Shown here one piece after another: positions 25,115-34,851 of a stretch of DNA of 64,000 nt. The stretch lies in contig CANCER010000001.1 of assembly GCA_947375135.1 (NCBI GenBank), positions 248,001 to 312,000 on the forward strand, in the 5' to 3' direction. How positions within the stretch are numbered: the first letter of the stretch is position 1; every line of letters starts with the position of its first letter. The notes under the pieces are model-generated. The model was not told where the DNA came from, did not search any database, and worked only from the letters and a program-made list of their open reading frames with translations. This DNA is from Comamonadaceae bacterium. GTDB lineage: Bacteria > Pseudomonadota > Gammaproteobacteria > Burkholderiales > Burkholderiaceae_C. Both the position numbers and the translations under genes were made by a program.

Positions 25115-26929
25115 TCATTTTTTGCTCGCCATGAAGGCACGCCATCCACCGTGGTGCGTAATGTCTTCGGCACCCTCCGTGGCAATCGCTTCGCAGACAA
25201 AACCTTGCACCAATGTGCTGTCTTCCAGTTTCACCGTACCAATGCCCAGGGGCGATGGAATACCCGCCACAAACGATCCGAACTGGCTTGCTGGCATCTC
25301 CCAGATTTCCATGGCGATCGCAGCGCCCCCGCTGGCCACGCGCACCATACCGGGCCTGGAAGGGGGGCCACCGGGCAGAGCGTAGAGCTTGTAATCGGGC
25401 GCACTGTTGACCGCCTTGAGCAGGCGTGCACCGCGTGAAGCCAGTTGGCCGTTCAGGGGCAGACCGCTCAGGTGCGCGCCGCACACCGCCACCTGAATCT
25501 GCTCGGATGCAAAGAGCTTGGCATCGGGCAGCGTGCCAGTCTGATGCGGCGCGTGTTCTGTGGCCCCCACCGTGGGAACAGCCACTGCATGCAGTTTGGC
25601 GCCCAGTGTGAGCAGCGCAAAGTCTTTGCCGCAAGGTGCCACCAGGGTCACGCCACAAGGCATGCCGCTGTGCATGAAGCCGGTGGGCACGGCCAGTGCC
25701 GAAAGGTCCAGCAGGTTGACGAAGTTGGTGTAGTGGCCCAGGTTGGAGTTAAGCCGGATCGGATCAGCCTCCACCGCCGCAATGGTGTAGGGCGTGCTGG
25801 CGGTGGGCGTGAGCATGAAGTCGATGCGGGCCCACAGCGGATGGGTTTGCAGCGCAAGGTCTTTGAGCTTGTACAGCGCGGCAAAAGTGTCGGGTGCGCT
25901 GATCTGAATTCCCTTTTCGGTAATGGCGCGGGTCACCGGGTGCAGGGCCTCGGGTTTGGCTTCGATAAAGGGCCGGATGGCGGCATAGCGCTCAGCCACC
26001 CACGGGCCTTCGTAGAGCAGCGTGGCCACGGCACGGAACGGAGTCAGGTCAAACTCCACGGCCGTGCCGCCCATGGATTCAAGCAGCGCCACAGCCGCCT
26101 GGAACTGCGGCAGGCCTTCCGCGTTGCCATGGAACTCCAGATCCTGCGGGCGTGGCACGCCAAAGCGAAACGTAGTTGCATTACCAAAATTGAAGCCCGG
26201 CTCCGGCATGCGCCGGGCGAAGGAGTCGATGCCATCCTCGCCCTCGGCCACGGCCAGCACGCTGGCCGCATCAGCGGCCGTGAGCGCAAAAATTGACACG
26301 ACGTCCAGCGTGCGGCAGGCCGGAACCACACCCGTGGTGGGCAGTCGCCCGCAACTCGGTTTGAGTCCCACCAAGTTGTTGAATCCTGCGGGAATGCGGC
26401 CCGAGCCGGCCGTGTCGGTGCCCAGCGAAAAGCTGGCCAGCCCGAGTGCCACCGAGACCGCCGAGCCAGCGGACGAACCGCCCGAAACATAGTCGGGATT
26501 GATGGCGTTGCGGCAGGCGCCATGGGGCGAACGCACGCCCACCAACCCGGTGGCGAACTGGTCAAGATTGGCCTTGCCCACGGGAATAGCACCGGCCTCA
26601 ATCAGGCGCTGCACCACGGTGGCGCTCTTGTCTGGCGTGTAGGCGAACTCCGGGCAGGCGGCGGTGGTGGGCACGCCGGCCAGGTCGATGTTGTCCTTGA
26701 TGGCGAAGGGGATGCCGTACAGCGGCAGGTCCTTGGGATCGCGCCCTTGCAGTGCGCTGGCATACACCGTCATGGCCTCCAGAGACAGGCAGTGAATCCA
26801 GATGTGGCGGTCCACCAGCGCATCTTCGGCCAGCATCTGCGCATGCAGTGCCTCGACCAGGGCGGTGGGGGTGAGGCTGCCGTCCAGGTAACGGCTACGC
26901 AGGTGGGGAAGGGATAAATCAAGACGCAT
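25115..26929 (-). CDS. atzF: Allophanate hydrolase
   Basis: A 604-residue amidase-signature enzyme. The catalytic Lys is in PFAIKDNIDL (about 91-100), and the Gly/Ser-rich GGSSAGSAVSVALGLASFSLGTD block (about 150-172) supplies the cis-Ser and nucleophile Ser. The C-terminal domain (about 460-604) is typical of allophanate hydrolases and absent from plain amidases. It converts allophanate to ammonia and CO2, the last step of the carboxylase pathway. It begins 37 bp after the carboxylase gene and ends the first transcription unit. Its 3' end overlaps the upstream control region of the second unit. Confidence 0.93.
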   Translation of the reverse strand: MRLDLSLPHLRSRYLDGSLTPTALVEALHAQMLAEDALVDRHIWIHCLSLEAMTVYASALQGRDPKDLPLYGIPFAIKDNIDLAGVPTTAACPEFAYTPDKSATVVQRLIEAGAIPVGKANLDQFATGLVGVRSPHGACRNAINPDYVSGGSSAGSAVSVALGLASFSLGTDTAGSGRIPAGFNNLVGLKPSCGRLPTTGVVPACRTLDVVSIFALTAADAASVLAVAEGEDGIDSFARRMPEPGFNFGNATTFRFGVPRPQDLEFHGNAEGLPQFQAAVALLESMGGTAVEFDLTPFRAVATLLYEGPWVAERYAAIRPFIEAKPEALHPVTRAITEKGIQISAPDTFAALYKLKDLALQTHPLWARIDFMLTPTASTPYTIAAVEADPIRLNSNLGHYTNFVNLLDLSALAVPTGFMHSGMPCGVTLVAPCGKDFALLTLGAKLHAVAVPTVGATEHAPHQTGTLPDAKLFASEQIQVAVCGAHLSGLPLNGQLASRGARLLKAVNSAPDYKLYALPGGPPSRPGMVRVASGGAAIAMEIWEMPASQFGSFVAGIPSPLGIGTVKLEDSTLVQGFVCEAIATEGAEDITHHGGWRAFMASKK

Positions 26930-26966
26930 AAAAACTCCGTATCGGTATAAATTCAGTTCGGCAAAT

Positions 26967-29900
26967 TCAGTTCAGCAGCACAAGGGCCTGGCCGGCATTG
27001 ACCGCCTGGCCCTCCACACACAGAAGCTTGTGCACCGTGCCGTCGCAGGAAGCGCTCATGGTGATTTCCATCTTCATGGACTCCACAATCAACAAGGGAT
27101 CGCCGGCCTTCACCGTGGCCCCTTCTTTGACCAGTAAGGACCAGACACCGCCCGACACCTGTGAGCTGATCACTTCGCCGCCAAAGGCGTCGGCCAAGGC
27201 GGCGTGGCCGTCATCCGTGCGCTCGGCTTCCGAAACCGGTGCTTCCAGCAGGCCGGCCGCCGCCCAGCGCTCGCGCTCGGCTTCAAAGGAGCTTTGCTGC
27301 ACCTGCTTGAAGTCGGCAATCGACTCGGCGTTATCGGCCAGAAAAGCCTGGTAGTCAGACAGGCGGAAAGTACCTTCTTCGATGCGCAATTTGGCGCGGC
27401 CCGCAGGAAAGTCCTTGCGCCATTGCGCCAGCTCTTCGGCACCCACGGGGTAGAAGCGGATCTGGTCAAAAAAGCGCAGCAACCAGGGCTTGCCCGACTC
27501 AAAGTCCAGCGCGCCGTTGCGCGCATCGCGCCAGCGGTTCCACATCTGCACCGTGCGACCGACAAACTGGTAACCGCCGGGCCCTTCCATGCCATACACG
27601 CACATATAGGCGCCGCCTATGCCAACCGCGTTCTCCGGCGTCCAGGTGCGTGCCGGGTTGTACTTGGTTGTCACCAGGCGGTGGCGCGGGTCTATCGGTG
27701 TGGCCACCGGCGCACCCAGGTACACATCGCCCAGACCCAGTACCAGGTAGCTGGCCTGGAAAACAATGTCATGCACGGCCTGCCAATCGGCCAGACCATT
27801 CATGCGGCGTATGAACTCGATATTGCTGGGGCACCAGGGCGCATCCGCGCGCACCGACTGCATGTATTTTTCGATCGCCACACGGGTGGCGGCGTCGTCC
27901 CAGGACAGCGGCAACCACACTGTGCGGCTGGGCACGGCAATGTCAGCATCGGCTGCATCGGAGCTGCCGGGCTGTGCATCCAGCAGGATCTGCATCAAAG
28001 CAGGCAGGGCTATAACGCAGGGGTCGTAATGCACCTGCAGCGAACGAATGCCGGGCGTCAGATCGATGATGCCCTTGAGCACCCCACTGCTGCGAAAGCC
28101 TTGCAGCCGTGTCATCAGGGCATGCACATGGAAGCGCAGCGTGAGGTCTAGTGTGAGCTCGCCGAACTCGATCAGCACATTGCAATCGCCCGAGCGGCGA
28201 AAGACCAAATCGACGCCGCCGTCGGACACGCTTTGACGCAGCAGCACGGCCTCGTTGGGCAGCACCAACGCGTTTGTCGCTTGCGATGCTTCCGGTGCGG
28301 CATTTGCCGCGGTGTTGCCATCACGACCTTCCAGCAATGCATCCTGCACCCGCGCCATGGCATTCGCAGCCTCCAGCGTCACGGGGCAGAAGCGCACGGT
28401 GTTGCCGGGTGAGAGCTGGCCCAGCTTCCATAGCTCGGCACGCACCACCGTGGCCGGGCAAACAAAGCCGCCCAGGCTAGGGCCGTCGGGGCCCAGGATG
28501 ACGGGCATGTCGCCGGTGAAGTCAATCGCGCCAATGGCATAGGCGTTGTCGTGGATGTTGCTGGGGTGCAGGCCGGCCTCGCCGCCATCGCGACGCGCCC
28601 ACTGTGGCTTGGGTCCAATCAGGCGCACGCCGGTGCGGCTGGAGTTGTAGTGCACCTCCCAGTCGGTGGCGAACAGCATCTGCATGTCGTCCGGCGTGAA
28701 GAAGTCGGGCGCGCCGTGCGGGCCGACCAGCACGGCAATCTCCCAGTGCGTGGCGTAAACAGGTTGCAGCGTTTGCACCTGCGCGGTGCTCAAGGCAGGT
28801 GCCACGCTCTGCGGCGCTGGGGCCACATGCAACACATCGCCCGCCCGCAACACGCGCCCGCCATGGCCACCAAACTGGCCCAGCGTAAAGGTGGACTTGC
28901 TACCCAAGTAGTCCGGCACGTCCCAGCCGCCCAGCACCGCCAGGTAGGCGCGCACGCCGGCACTTTGCACGCGACCTATTTTCAGCACCTGGCCTGCAGC
29001 CACCTGAATGGCCGTCCACAGGGGCACCGGCTGACCGTCGAGCAGCACCTCCAGCGGCGCACCGGTGACGGCAATCTGCATGGCCGAGCGGAAGCTCAGG
29101 GTCGGTCCGGCTGCAGTGATCTCCAGGGCCGCAACACCCTGTGCATTGCCCACGATGGCGTTGGCCGCGCGCAGTGCCAGCGCGTCCATGGGGCCGCTGG
29201 GCGGCACGCCCACGTCCCAGTAGCCCAGCCGGGCTGGCCAATCCTGCACCATGCTGTGCACGCCGCCGCTCTGCACATCCACCGCGTGGCTGGCGACTCG
29301 GAACCCCGCCAAGCTTCGCGTGGTGTGGCTGGCCTGCAAGAAGGGCGCAAAGGTCATGACGGAGCGCAGATATTCCAGGTTGCATTCCAGCCCGGCGATG
29401 CGACTGCTGTGCAGGGCGCGGCTGAGCTTTTCAATGGCATCGCTGCGGTCGCTGCCATGCGCCACCAGCTTGGCCAGCATGGGGTCGTAGAAGGCGCCGA
29501 CCTCGGTACCGCGCTCAACCCAGGTGTCCACCCGCAGGTCTTCGGGGAACAGCACTTCGGTCAGCACGCCGGTGCTGGGTTGGAAATTTTTATACGGGTC
29601 CTCCGCGTAGAGCCGGGCCTGAATCGCATGGCCCTTGGGTGTGATGGCGATGCGGTCCAAGGCAGGCATGTCACCGGTGGGCAGCTTGACCATCCATTCC
29701 ACGATGTCGATGCCGGTCACGGCTTCCGTCACGCCATGCTCCACCTGCAAGCGGGCGTTGACTTCCAGAAAGTAAAAGTCCTGGGTGCTGGCATCCACCA
29801 CAAATTCCACCGTACCGGCCGAGCGGTAATTGACCGATTGCACCAGCCGTCTGGCCGTGTCGTGCAGGGCCTGGCGCACTTCCTCTCGCAAATTGGGGGC

Positions 29901-30626
29901 GGGGGTTTCCTCCACCACTTTCTGGTTGCGCCGCTGCAGCGAGCAGTCGCGTTCACCCAAGACTTTCACGCCGCCGAAGCCATCGCCAAAGACCTGCACC
30001 TCGATGTGGCGCGCATCGCTGATGAAGCGCTCCAGGAACACACCGGCATCCGAAAAATTGGCCTGCGCCAATCGACTCACGGTCTGAAAGGCGGCGCCCA
30101 ACTCAGCAGCCGTGCGGCACATCTGCATGCCGATGCCGCCGCCACCGGCACTGCTTTTGAGCATGACGGGATAGCCGATGGTTTCAGCTGCTTCCAACGC
30201 ATCCTCGGCGCTCGCCAGCAGGCCGGTGCCTGGCAGTAGTTGCACACGGGCTTGCGCCGCCAGGGCGCGCGCCGAATGCTTCAGGCCAAACACGCGCATT
30301 TGCGCCGGTGTGGGGCCTAGGAAGACCAGGCCCGCGGCTTCACAGTCTTCTACGAAGCCGGGGTTTTCCGACAGAAAGCCGTAGCCCGGGTGGATCGCCT
30401 GCGCGCCGGTTTGCAGCGCGGCCTCAATCAGCTTGCTACCGACCAAATAGCTTTGCGCTGCGGGGGCCGGGCCTATACAGACCGACTCGTTGGCCTGCGC
30501 TACATGCAGGGCATGGGCGTCGGCTTCCGAATACACCGCCACAGACGCGATGCCCAGTTTATGCAGGGTGCGGATGATGCGGCAGGCAATGGCGCCGCGG
30601 TTGGCAATCAGAACCTTGGTAAACAT
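26967..30626 (-). CDS. Urea/guanidine carboxylase (biotin-dependent)
   Basis: A 1219-residue multidomain enzyme. Biotin carboxylase domain, about 1-450 ([18 protein letters not shown] start, ATP-grasp [27 protein letters not shown]). Carboxyltransferase halves AHS2 then AHS1, about 465-1040 ([19 protein letters not shown]). C-terminal biotinyl domain with biotinyl lysine in VESMKMEI. The sequence is annotated as urea carboxylase in many genomes. The guanidine-I riboswitch and adjacent UAAP1/UAAP2 genes show that guanidine is the likely physiological substrate, giving carboxyguanidine. The key carboxyltransferase residue that separates urea from guanidine specificity was not aligned. The gene starts immediately after the UAAP2 stop codon. 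Confidence 0.93.
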   Translation of the reverse strand: MFTKVLIANRGAIACRIIRTLHKLGIASVAVYSEADAHALHVAQANESVCIGPAPAAQSYLVGSKLIEAALQTGAQAIHPGYGFLSENPGFVEDCEAAGLVFLGPTPAQMRVFGLKHSARALAAQARVQLLPGTGLLASAEDALEAAETIGYPVMLKSSAGGGGIGMQMCRTAAELGAAFQTVSRLAQANFSDAGVFLERFISDARHIEVQVFGDGFGGVKVLGERDCSLQRRNQKVVEETPAPNLREEVRQALHDTARRLVQSVNYRSAGTVEFVVDASTQDFYFLEVNARLQVEHGVTEAVTGIDIVEWMVKLPTGDMPALDRIAITPKGHAIQARLYAEDPYKNFQPSTGVLTEVLFPEDLRVDTWVERGTEVGAFYDPMLAKLVAHGSDRSDAIEKLSRALHSSRIAGLECNLEYLRSVMTFAPFLQASHTTRSLAGFRVASHAVDVQSGGVHSMVQDWPARLGYWDVGVPPSGPMDALALRAANAIVGNAQGVAALEITAAGPTLSFRSAMQIAVTGAPLEVLLDGQPVPLWTAIQVAAGQVLKIGRVQSAGVRAYLAVLGGWDVPDYLGSKSTFTLGQFGGHGGRVLRAGDVLHVAPAPQSVAPALSTAQVQTLQPVYATHWEIAVLVGPHGAPDFFTPDDMQMLFATDWEVHYNSSRTGVRLIGPKPQWARRDGGEAGLHPSNIHDNAYAIGAIDFTGDMPVILGPDGPSLGGFVCPATVVRAELWKLGQLSPGNTVRFCPVTLEAANAMARVQDALLEGRDGNTAANAAPEASQATNALVLPNEAVLLRQSVSDGGVDLVFRRSGDCNVLIEFGELTLDLTLRFHVHALMTRLQGFRSSGVLKGIIDLTPGIRSLQVHYDPCVIALPALMQILLDAQPGSSDAADADIAVPSRTVWLPLSWDDAATRVAIEKYMQSVRADAPWCPSNIEFIRRMNGLADWQAVHDIVFQASYLVLGLGDVYLGAPVATPIDPRHRLVTTKYNPARTWTPENAVGIGGAYMCVYGMEGPGGYQFVGRTVQMWNRWRDARNGALDFESGKPWLLRFFDQIRFYPVGAEELAQWRKDFPAGRAKLRIEEGTFRLSDYQAFLADNAESIADFKQVQQSSFEAERERWAAAGLLEAPVSEAERTDDGHAALADAFGGEVISSQVSGGVWSLLVKEGATVKAGDPLLIVESMKMEITMSASCDGTVHKLLCVEGQAVNAGQALVLLN

Positions 30627-31280
30627 CTAGGCACCGTCCCACACCAAGAACTGCACCGGCGTCGGGTTGTACGCGTTGCAGGGGTTGTTGAGCTGCGGGC
30701 AGTTGGACACCAGCACCACCACATCCATTTCGGCACGCATTTCCACATACTTTCCGGGCGCGGAAATGCCGTCTTCAAAGGTCAGTTTGCCCTGGGGTGT
30801 AACAGGCACGTTCATGAAGAAGTTGATGTTGCTGACCACATCGCGTTTCTCAAAGGGCAGGCCCTCCATACCGGAGCGGGCCATGGCCATCATGAAGTTG
30901 TCGCGGCAGCTGTGCATGTGGCGTTTTTCCAGCGCATAGCGCACGGTGTTGCTCTCGCAGGAGCAGGCGCCGCCCAGCGTGTCGTGGCGCCCGCAGGTGT
31001 CAGCCACGATGGTCAACATGGGCCGGCCTTCGCTGGACATCAGGGTTGTACCCACGGTCAAATACAGCGCACCCTGGGCCTGGATCGTGTGGGTCAGGCT
31101 GTAGCGCTCGGTGGCGTCAGCGGCGTTGTAAAACAGGGTGTCCACGGCCTGGTTGCCTTCGAGGTCAACAATGCGGAATATCTGGCCCGCGCGTACGGTG
31201 TGTACCCACGGCTCTCCGGCGGGTTGTACTTGGTTGAACACGGCGTTGCCGGCGGTGTAGGAGCTTTCTACGGTATGCAT
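30627..31280 (-). CDS. Urea-amidolyase-associated protein 2 (carboxyguanidine deiminase subunit)
   Basis: A 217-residue protein of the DUF1989 family. Conserved features include the [23 protein letters not shown] strand pair and the cysteine-rich metal site [18 protein letters not shown], followed by HSCRDNF. Members of this pair form carboxyguanidine deiminase, which turns carboxyguanidine into allophanate plus ammonia. The ATG at 31280 gives the usual [15 protein letters not shown] start with AAAGG upstream. The gene abuts the carboxylase start directly and follows its paralogue UAAP1 after 26 bp. Confidence 0.9.
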   Translation of the reverse strand: MHTVESSYTAGNAVFNQVQPAGEPWVHTVRAGQIFRIVDLEGNQAVDTLFYNAADATERYSLTHTIQAQGALYLTVGTTLMSSEGRPMLTIVADTCGRHDTLGGACSCESNTVRYALEKRHMHSCRDNFMMAMARSGMEGLPFEKRDVVSNINFFMNVPVTPQGKLTFEDGISAPGKYVEMRAEMDVVVLVSNCPQLNNPCNAYNPTPVQFLVWDGA

Positions 31281-31306
31281 GGTGTGCCTTTGGATGGGGT
31301 GGTGCT

Positions 31307-32089
31307 TCAGAGGTAGTAGCGTTCGGTGTTGATCAGGCCGCGGCCGTTCTCGGGGCAATGCAGTCTGCAAGGGTCGTCGGCACCGGCGGTGCCGGAGCGC
31401 CACACCGTCATGGCGATGTCTTGCGGTGCATACACCGGATTCGGGTCGAGCGGGTGCTGGGCGGTGGACAGCACCACCAGGGTGTCCATCTCAAAGCGCA
31501 GGTCTATATGCTGAGCGGCGCTGCGATGGGCGGTAACGAACTGCAACCGCCCCGCGTCATCGGCCTGCACCTTGCTGAAGAGGTTGAGATTGGCCACCAC
31601 ATCGCGCTTGCCCAGGCCCCACTTTTCCAGTTCCACCAGCAAGCTGTCGGTGCCGTTGCGGTGCATGGCATTGCGGTGGACCTGGTAACGCGCCTCGCCG
31701 TAGCGGGCCAGCACGCCTGCCGCGGTGGACGCACCGCAGACGGTGTCGTGCCAGCCGCAGGTGTCTTCTGCGATGGAGCACAGCACACGCCCCATGTCGG
31801 AATAGCAAACATGACCGGCGGTGAGGAAGGCCGTGTGCTGCGCCTTGAGCGTATCGGGCATGTTGTAACGCTCGGTCTTTTCCTCCGCGTTGTAGAGCAG
31901 CATGGAGACGTTGGCGCTGCCGTGCACATCGGCGATGCGCAAGGTGTTGCCGCGGCGCATGACGGCCGACCAGGCGGTGCCACCGGGCACGGTTTCGGTC
32001 CACAGGATGAGGGCGGGGTCAAACGCTGTGGAATGGTCCGGCACGGCTGCACGGGCCAAGGGCGGGAGGTTTTCAAAGGAGGTTTGCAT
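31307..32089 (-). CDS. Urea-amidolyase-associated protein 1 (carboxyguanidine deiminase subunit)
   Basis: A 260-residue DUF1989-family paralogue of the next gene. It shares the [23 protein letters not shown] strand pair and the metal-binding [13 protein letters not shown] stretch. It has a longer N-terminus and a C-terminal tail with a CRLHCPEN motif that may form an extra metal site. The ATG at 32089 starts [13 protein letters not shown] with AAAGGAGG 5 bases upstream. It probably forms a heteromeric carboxyguanidine deiminase with UAAP2. It lies 34 bp downstream of the ABC ATPase gene. Confidence 0.9.
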   Translation of the reverse strand: MQTSFENLPPLARAAVPDHSTAFDPALILWTETVPGGTAWSAVMRRGNTLRIADVHGSANVSMLLYNAEEKTERYNMPDTLKAQHTAFLTAGHVCYSDMGRVLCSIAEDTCGWHDTVCGASTAAGVLARYGEARYQVHRNAMHRNGTDSLLVELEKWGLGKRDVVANLNLFSKVQADDAGRLQFVTAHRSAAQHIDLRFEMDTLVVLSTAQHPLDPNPVYAPQDIAMTVWRSGTAGADDPCRLHCPENGRGLINTERYYL

Positions 32090-32123
32090 AGTTCGCTTGC
32101 GAATGTGTGGGGATAAAAAGGGA

Positions 32124-32963
32124 CTAGCGGATGCTGGCGGTGCGGCTGAGCTTGTCGAGCAGATCCTGGTCGGTGGCCATGCCCGAGCTTTCGCGGATGC
32201 GCGCCAGGATTTCGGCCTTGAGGGCACGGAACTCTGTGGCGTGCTTCATTTCCTGGTTGCGCGCACTGGGTAGGGGCACCGGGTAAATGCTGTGGATGCG
32301 CCCGGGGCGGGGCTGCATCAGCACCACACGCTGCCCGAGGTAGATGGCTTCATCCACGTCATGGGTAACAAAAACGATGGTGGTTTTCTCGATACGGTGG
32401 ATGTGCAGGATCAGGTCGTGCATGACCTCACGGGTCTGCGCATCGAGCGCACCAAAGGGCTCGTCCATCAGCAGCATGTCGGGCTTGCCCATCAGGGCGC
32501 GCGCAATGGCCACACGCTGCTGCATGCCGCCGGAGAGCTGGTTGGGATAGGCATCGGCCACTTTGGACAGGCCGATCAAATCCAGCAGCGCATCAGCGCG
32601 GCCCGAGGCCGCCTCCACATCAGAGGAGGTGAGGTTCTCCCGCTTGACCTTGAGCCGTCGGCTGAACTTGATGTTTTGCATCACGGTCAACCAGGGGTAG
32701 AGGCTGTAGTGCTGAAACACCATGGCGCGATCCGCTCCGGGCCCCACGATGGGTAAGCCGTTGCACTGCACCGCACCACTGGTGTGCGTTTCCAGTCCCG
32801 CCAGGATGCGCAACAGGGTGGACTTGCCACAACCCGAAGCACCTACCAAGGTGACAAACTCGCCGTCCTCCACCGACAGATTTACGCCCTGCAATGCAGG
32901 CACTGAATTGGGGCTAGTTGCACCAAAATATTTGGATAAATTTTCTATGTGTACTTTGGACAT
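32124..32963 (-). CDS. ABC transporter ATP-binding protein (guanidine uptake)
   Basis: A 279-residue ATPase of the SsuB/TauB group. Walker A GASGCGKST (about 42-50), signature [15 protein letters not shown] and Walker B MLLMDEPFGALD are intact. A C-terminal extension (about 225-279) follows the core, as in carboxylase-associated transporters. It should energise import with the permease encoded 4 bp upstream and the separately encoded binding protein at 23.7-24.8 kb. Regulated by the guanidine-I riboswitch at the head of the operon. Confidence 0.9.
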   Translation of the reverse strand: MSKVHIENLSKYFGATSPNSVPALQGVNLSVEDGEFVTLVGASGCGKSTLLRILAGLETHTSGAVQCNGLPIVGPGADRAMVFQHYSLYPWLTVMQNIKFSRRLKVKRENLTSSDVEAASGRADALLDLIGLSKVADAYPNQLSGGMQQRVAIARALMGKPDMLLMDEPFGALDAQTREVMHDLILHIHRIEKTTIVFVTHDVDEAIYLGQRVVLMQPRPGRIHSIYPVPLPSARNQEMKHATEFRALKAEILARIRESSGMATDQDLLDKLSRTASIR

Positions 32964-32967
32964 GGTC

Positions 32968-33813
32968 TTAAGCCTTGCTGTGCAACCAGGGGAAGGAGCG
33001 GCGGTGCAACCATCTAAAGGCCTGGTCCATCAACAGACCGATCAGACCGATCAGAATGATTCCGCCAAAGATGGTGTCCGTCTTTAGAAAACGCTGGGCT
33101 TTCAGAATTGAGTAGCCCAGTCCGGAGTTGGCGGCCACCAGTTCAGCCACTACCAGATAGGTCCAGGCCCAACCCATGGTCAGGCGCAACGTGTCCAGAA
33201 TGGCTGGCTTGGCGGATTGCAAGAGCACCAGTTGCACGATCTCGCCGCGGTCTGCGCCCATGGTCTGGGCGGCCTCAATCTGCGCCTTGGGCACCAACCG
33301 CACGTTCTCTGCCACCATCAGCACCATCTGGAAGAAAGTGCCTATGAAAATGATGGAAATCTTGGCGCTTTCGCCTATGCCTAACCACAGCATCACCAGC
33401 GGTATAAAGGCCACGGCCGGCATGTAGCGGATGAAGTCGGTGAGGGGCTCCAAAATCGCCTCGATCGGTTTGAAAGCACCAATCAACAGGCCCAGTGGCA
33501 GGGCAAAAACTGCCGACAACACAAACCCGGCCATCACCCGGTACATGCTGATCATGGTGTCGCCCCACAGATCGTCATCCACCATCCAGGTGCCCAAACG
33601 GGTGAGCACTTGCAGCGGGCCCGGCAGAAAGACCGGATCCACGGTGCCAGACGCTGTCAGTACCGCCCAGGCCACCAGCGGCGCGAGCAGACCCAGACAG
33701 GCAAAGAGCCAGTATTGCGTGCGTGTGATGTTGGAGGCGATACCCCAGATGCCAGGGCCTTTCGCGCGCCGAGCGGCAACCTGGGGTGGGAGAAGAGTCT
33801 GTGTGTTTGGCAA
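32968..33813 (-). CDS. ABC transporter permease (guanidine uptake)
   Basis: A 281-residue permease of the SsuC/TauC type. About six membrane helices occur, with the conserved cytoplasmic loop EAAQTMGADRGEIVQLVLLQSAKPAILDTLRL (EAA-type motif) at about residues 175-205. I place the start at the TTG at 33813 because GGAG lies 6 bases upstream and no nearby ATG is available; another TTG at 33834 would add seven residues. First gene after riboswitch 2, so directly subject to guanidine control. Confidence 0.85.
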   Translation of the reverse strand: MPNTQTLLPPQVAARRAKGPGIWGIASNITRTQYWLFACLGLLAPLVAWAVLTASGTVDPVFLPGPLQVLTRLGTWMVDDDLWGDTMISMYRVMAGFVLSAVFALPLGLLIGAFKPIEAILEPLTDFIRYMPAVAFIPLVMLWLGIGESAKISIIFIGTFFQMVLMVAENVRLVPKAQIEAAQTMGADRGEIVQLVLLQSAKPAILDTLRLTMGWAWTYLVVAELVAANSGLGYSILKAQRFLKTDTIFGGIILIGLIGLLMDQAFRWLHRRSFPWLHSKA

Positions 33814-33859
33814 GTGTGGCTCCAGAAAAAACAAAACGCGAGAGGTCCAGCGGCGTTAA

Positions 33860-33960
33860 CCGTGATCTCCCGGGCTTTTATCCCTCCGTGGAACCGCACC
33901 TGCGTGCAGCCGACCGCTCTCGGACCAGACAGTGCCCATGGCACCCGGAACCCTAGCTGT
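33860..33960 (-). promoter_or_regulatory. Guanidine-I (ykkC) riboswitch, copy 2
   Basis: The minus strand carries the same conserved blocks as copy 1: CTAGGGTTCCGG (33945-33956), CTGGTCCGAGAG and GGGATAAAAGCCCGGGAGA (33866-33884), with different variable hairpins. A TTTTGTTTTTT stretch follows about 30 bp downstream, just before the permease ribosome site, suggesting control by transcription termination. It heads the permease-ATPase-UAAP1-UAAP2-carboxylase-allophanate hydrolase operon. Confidence 0.92.
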
Positions 33961-34015
33961 CTTGAATGACTAATGTGACTTGATTAAACGTCGCTGTTAC
34001 CTCTTGGATGTGAAT

Positions 34016-34033
34016 ATGCAACATTGATGCCAA
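34016..34033 (-). promoter_or_regulatory. Sigma-54 promoter upstream of riboswitch 2
   Basis: The minus strand reads TTGGCATCAATGTTGCAT. The GG and GC elements have the exact 12-bp register of the -24/-12 consensus TGGCAYR-N4-TTGCW. It lies about 55 bp upstream of the aptamer, so the RNA would start just before the riboswitch. Together with the second case at 25036-25051 this supports sigma-54/NtrC-type control of both guanidine units. Confidence 0.75.
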
Positions 34034-34054
34034 CTCGAATTCAGGCACCGTGGC

Positions 34055-34816
34055 CTAGAGTTGAACGCCCCTTGTTAAAGCCCCATCAACTACCAGATTG
34101 GTGCCGGTCACAAAGCTGGCTGCGGGACTCGCCAAAAATACAGCAGCATTGGCCATTTCCTGTGGTGTGCCCATGCGCCCCGTGGGGTTCAGGGCCATCG
34201 AGTCGCTAAACAACTGGGGGTTGCCGGCTTCAATCTGACTCCACACACCGCCGGGGAAGTAGGTGTTGCCCGGCGACACCGAATTGGCGCGGATTTTCTT
34301 CCCCGCCAAGTGAAAGGCCAGACCTTGCGTGTAGTGCACGATGGCGGCTTTGAATGCGCCGTATGGACCGGCGGCAAAGTCTATCTCGCGCGCGGAAACG
34401 CTGGCAATAGTGACAATTGCCGCATGGCTGCTCGCCTCTAGCAATGGCATTGCTGCATTGACCAAGCGCACGGTGCCCATCATGTCGGTCTCAAAACCGC
34501 TCTTCCAACTGGCCTCATCGTTGCCCACCGCCAGCGCGCTTACGTTAGCAACCACGATATCGATGCCACCCAAGGCCTCGCCGGCCGCCTGAACAAAGGC
34601 AGCCAGAGCCAGCGCATCGCCCACATCGACGGACTGGCCGAACACCGTGGCGCCCTCCTTGGAGAGTTGGTCCGCTACAGCAGCCACATCGTCTGCATTG
34701 CGTGCGCAGAACGCCACCTGCACGCCCTCCTGCAGCAGCGTCTCGACGATGGCCCGGCCAATGCCCTTGGTGCCACCGGTGACAACCGCCTTCAATCCTT
34801 TAAGTCCCAAATCCAT
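34055..34816 (-). CDS. Short-chain dehydrogenase/reductase in the amide operon
   Basis: A 253-residue SDR. The TGGTKGIG cofactor motif (about 13-20), a VANVSALAVG strand in place of NNAG, a serine region IVTIASVSAREIDF and YGAFKAA (YxxxK) are visible. The unusual VANVS and the RANSVSPGNTYFPGG loop fit the group of SDRs annotated as gluconate or 3-oxoacyl reductases. The ATG at 34816 has AGGAG 7 bases upstream. It is the last gene of the urt-formamidase operon, 35 bp after the formamidase. I see no obvious need for an oxidoreductase in amide or urea hydrolysis. Confidence 0.82.
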   Translation of the reverse strand: MDLGLKGLKAVVTGGTKGIGRAIVETLLQEGVQVAFCARNADDVAAVADQLSKEGATVFGQSVDVGDALALAAFVQAAGEALGGIDIVVANVSALAVGNDEASWKSGFETDMMGTVRLVNAAMPLLEASSHAAIVTIASVSAREIDFAAGPYGAFKAAIVHYTQGLAFHLAGKKIRANSVSPGNTYFPGGVWSQIEAGNPQLFSDSMALNPTGRMGTPQEMANAAVFLASPAASFVTGTNLVVDGALTRGVQL

Positions 34817-34851
34817 GCTGTTCTCCTGTTGTTGTATGAATGGCGCAATGC

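Noticed and set aside
28551..30239. 562-codon open frame on the plus strand opposite the carboxylase
   Set aside because: Shadow of the carboxylase gene; no recognisable domain and His-rich composition.
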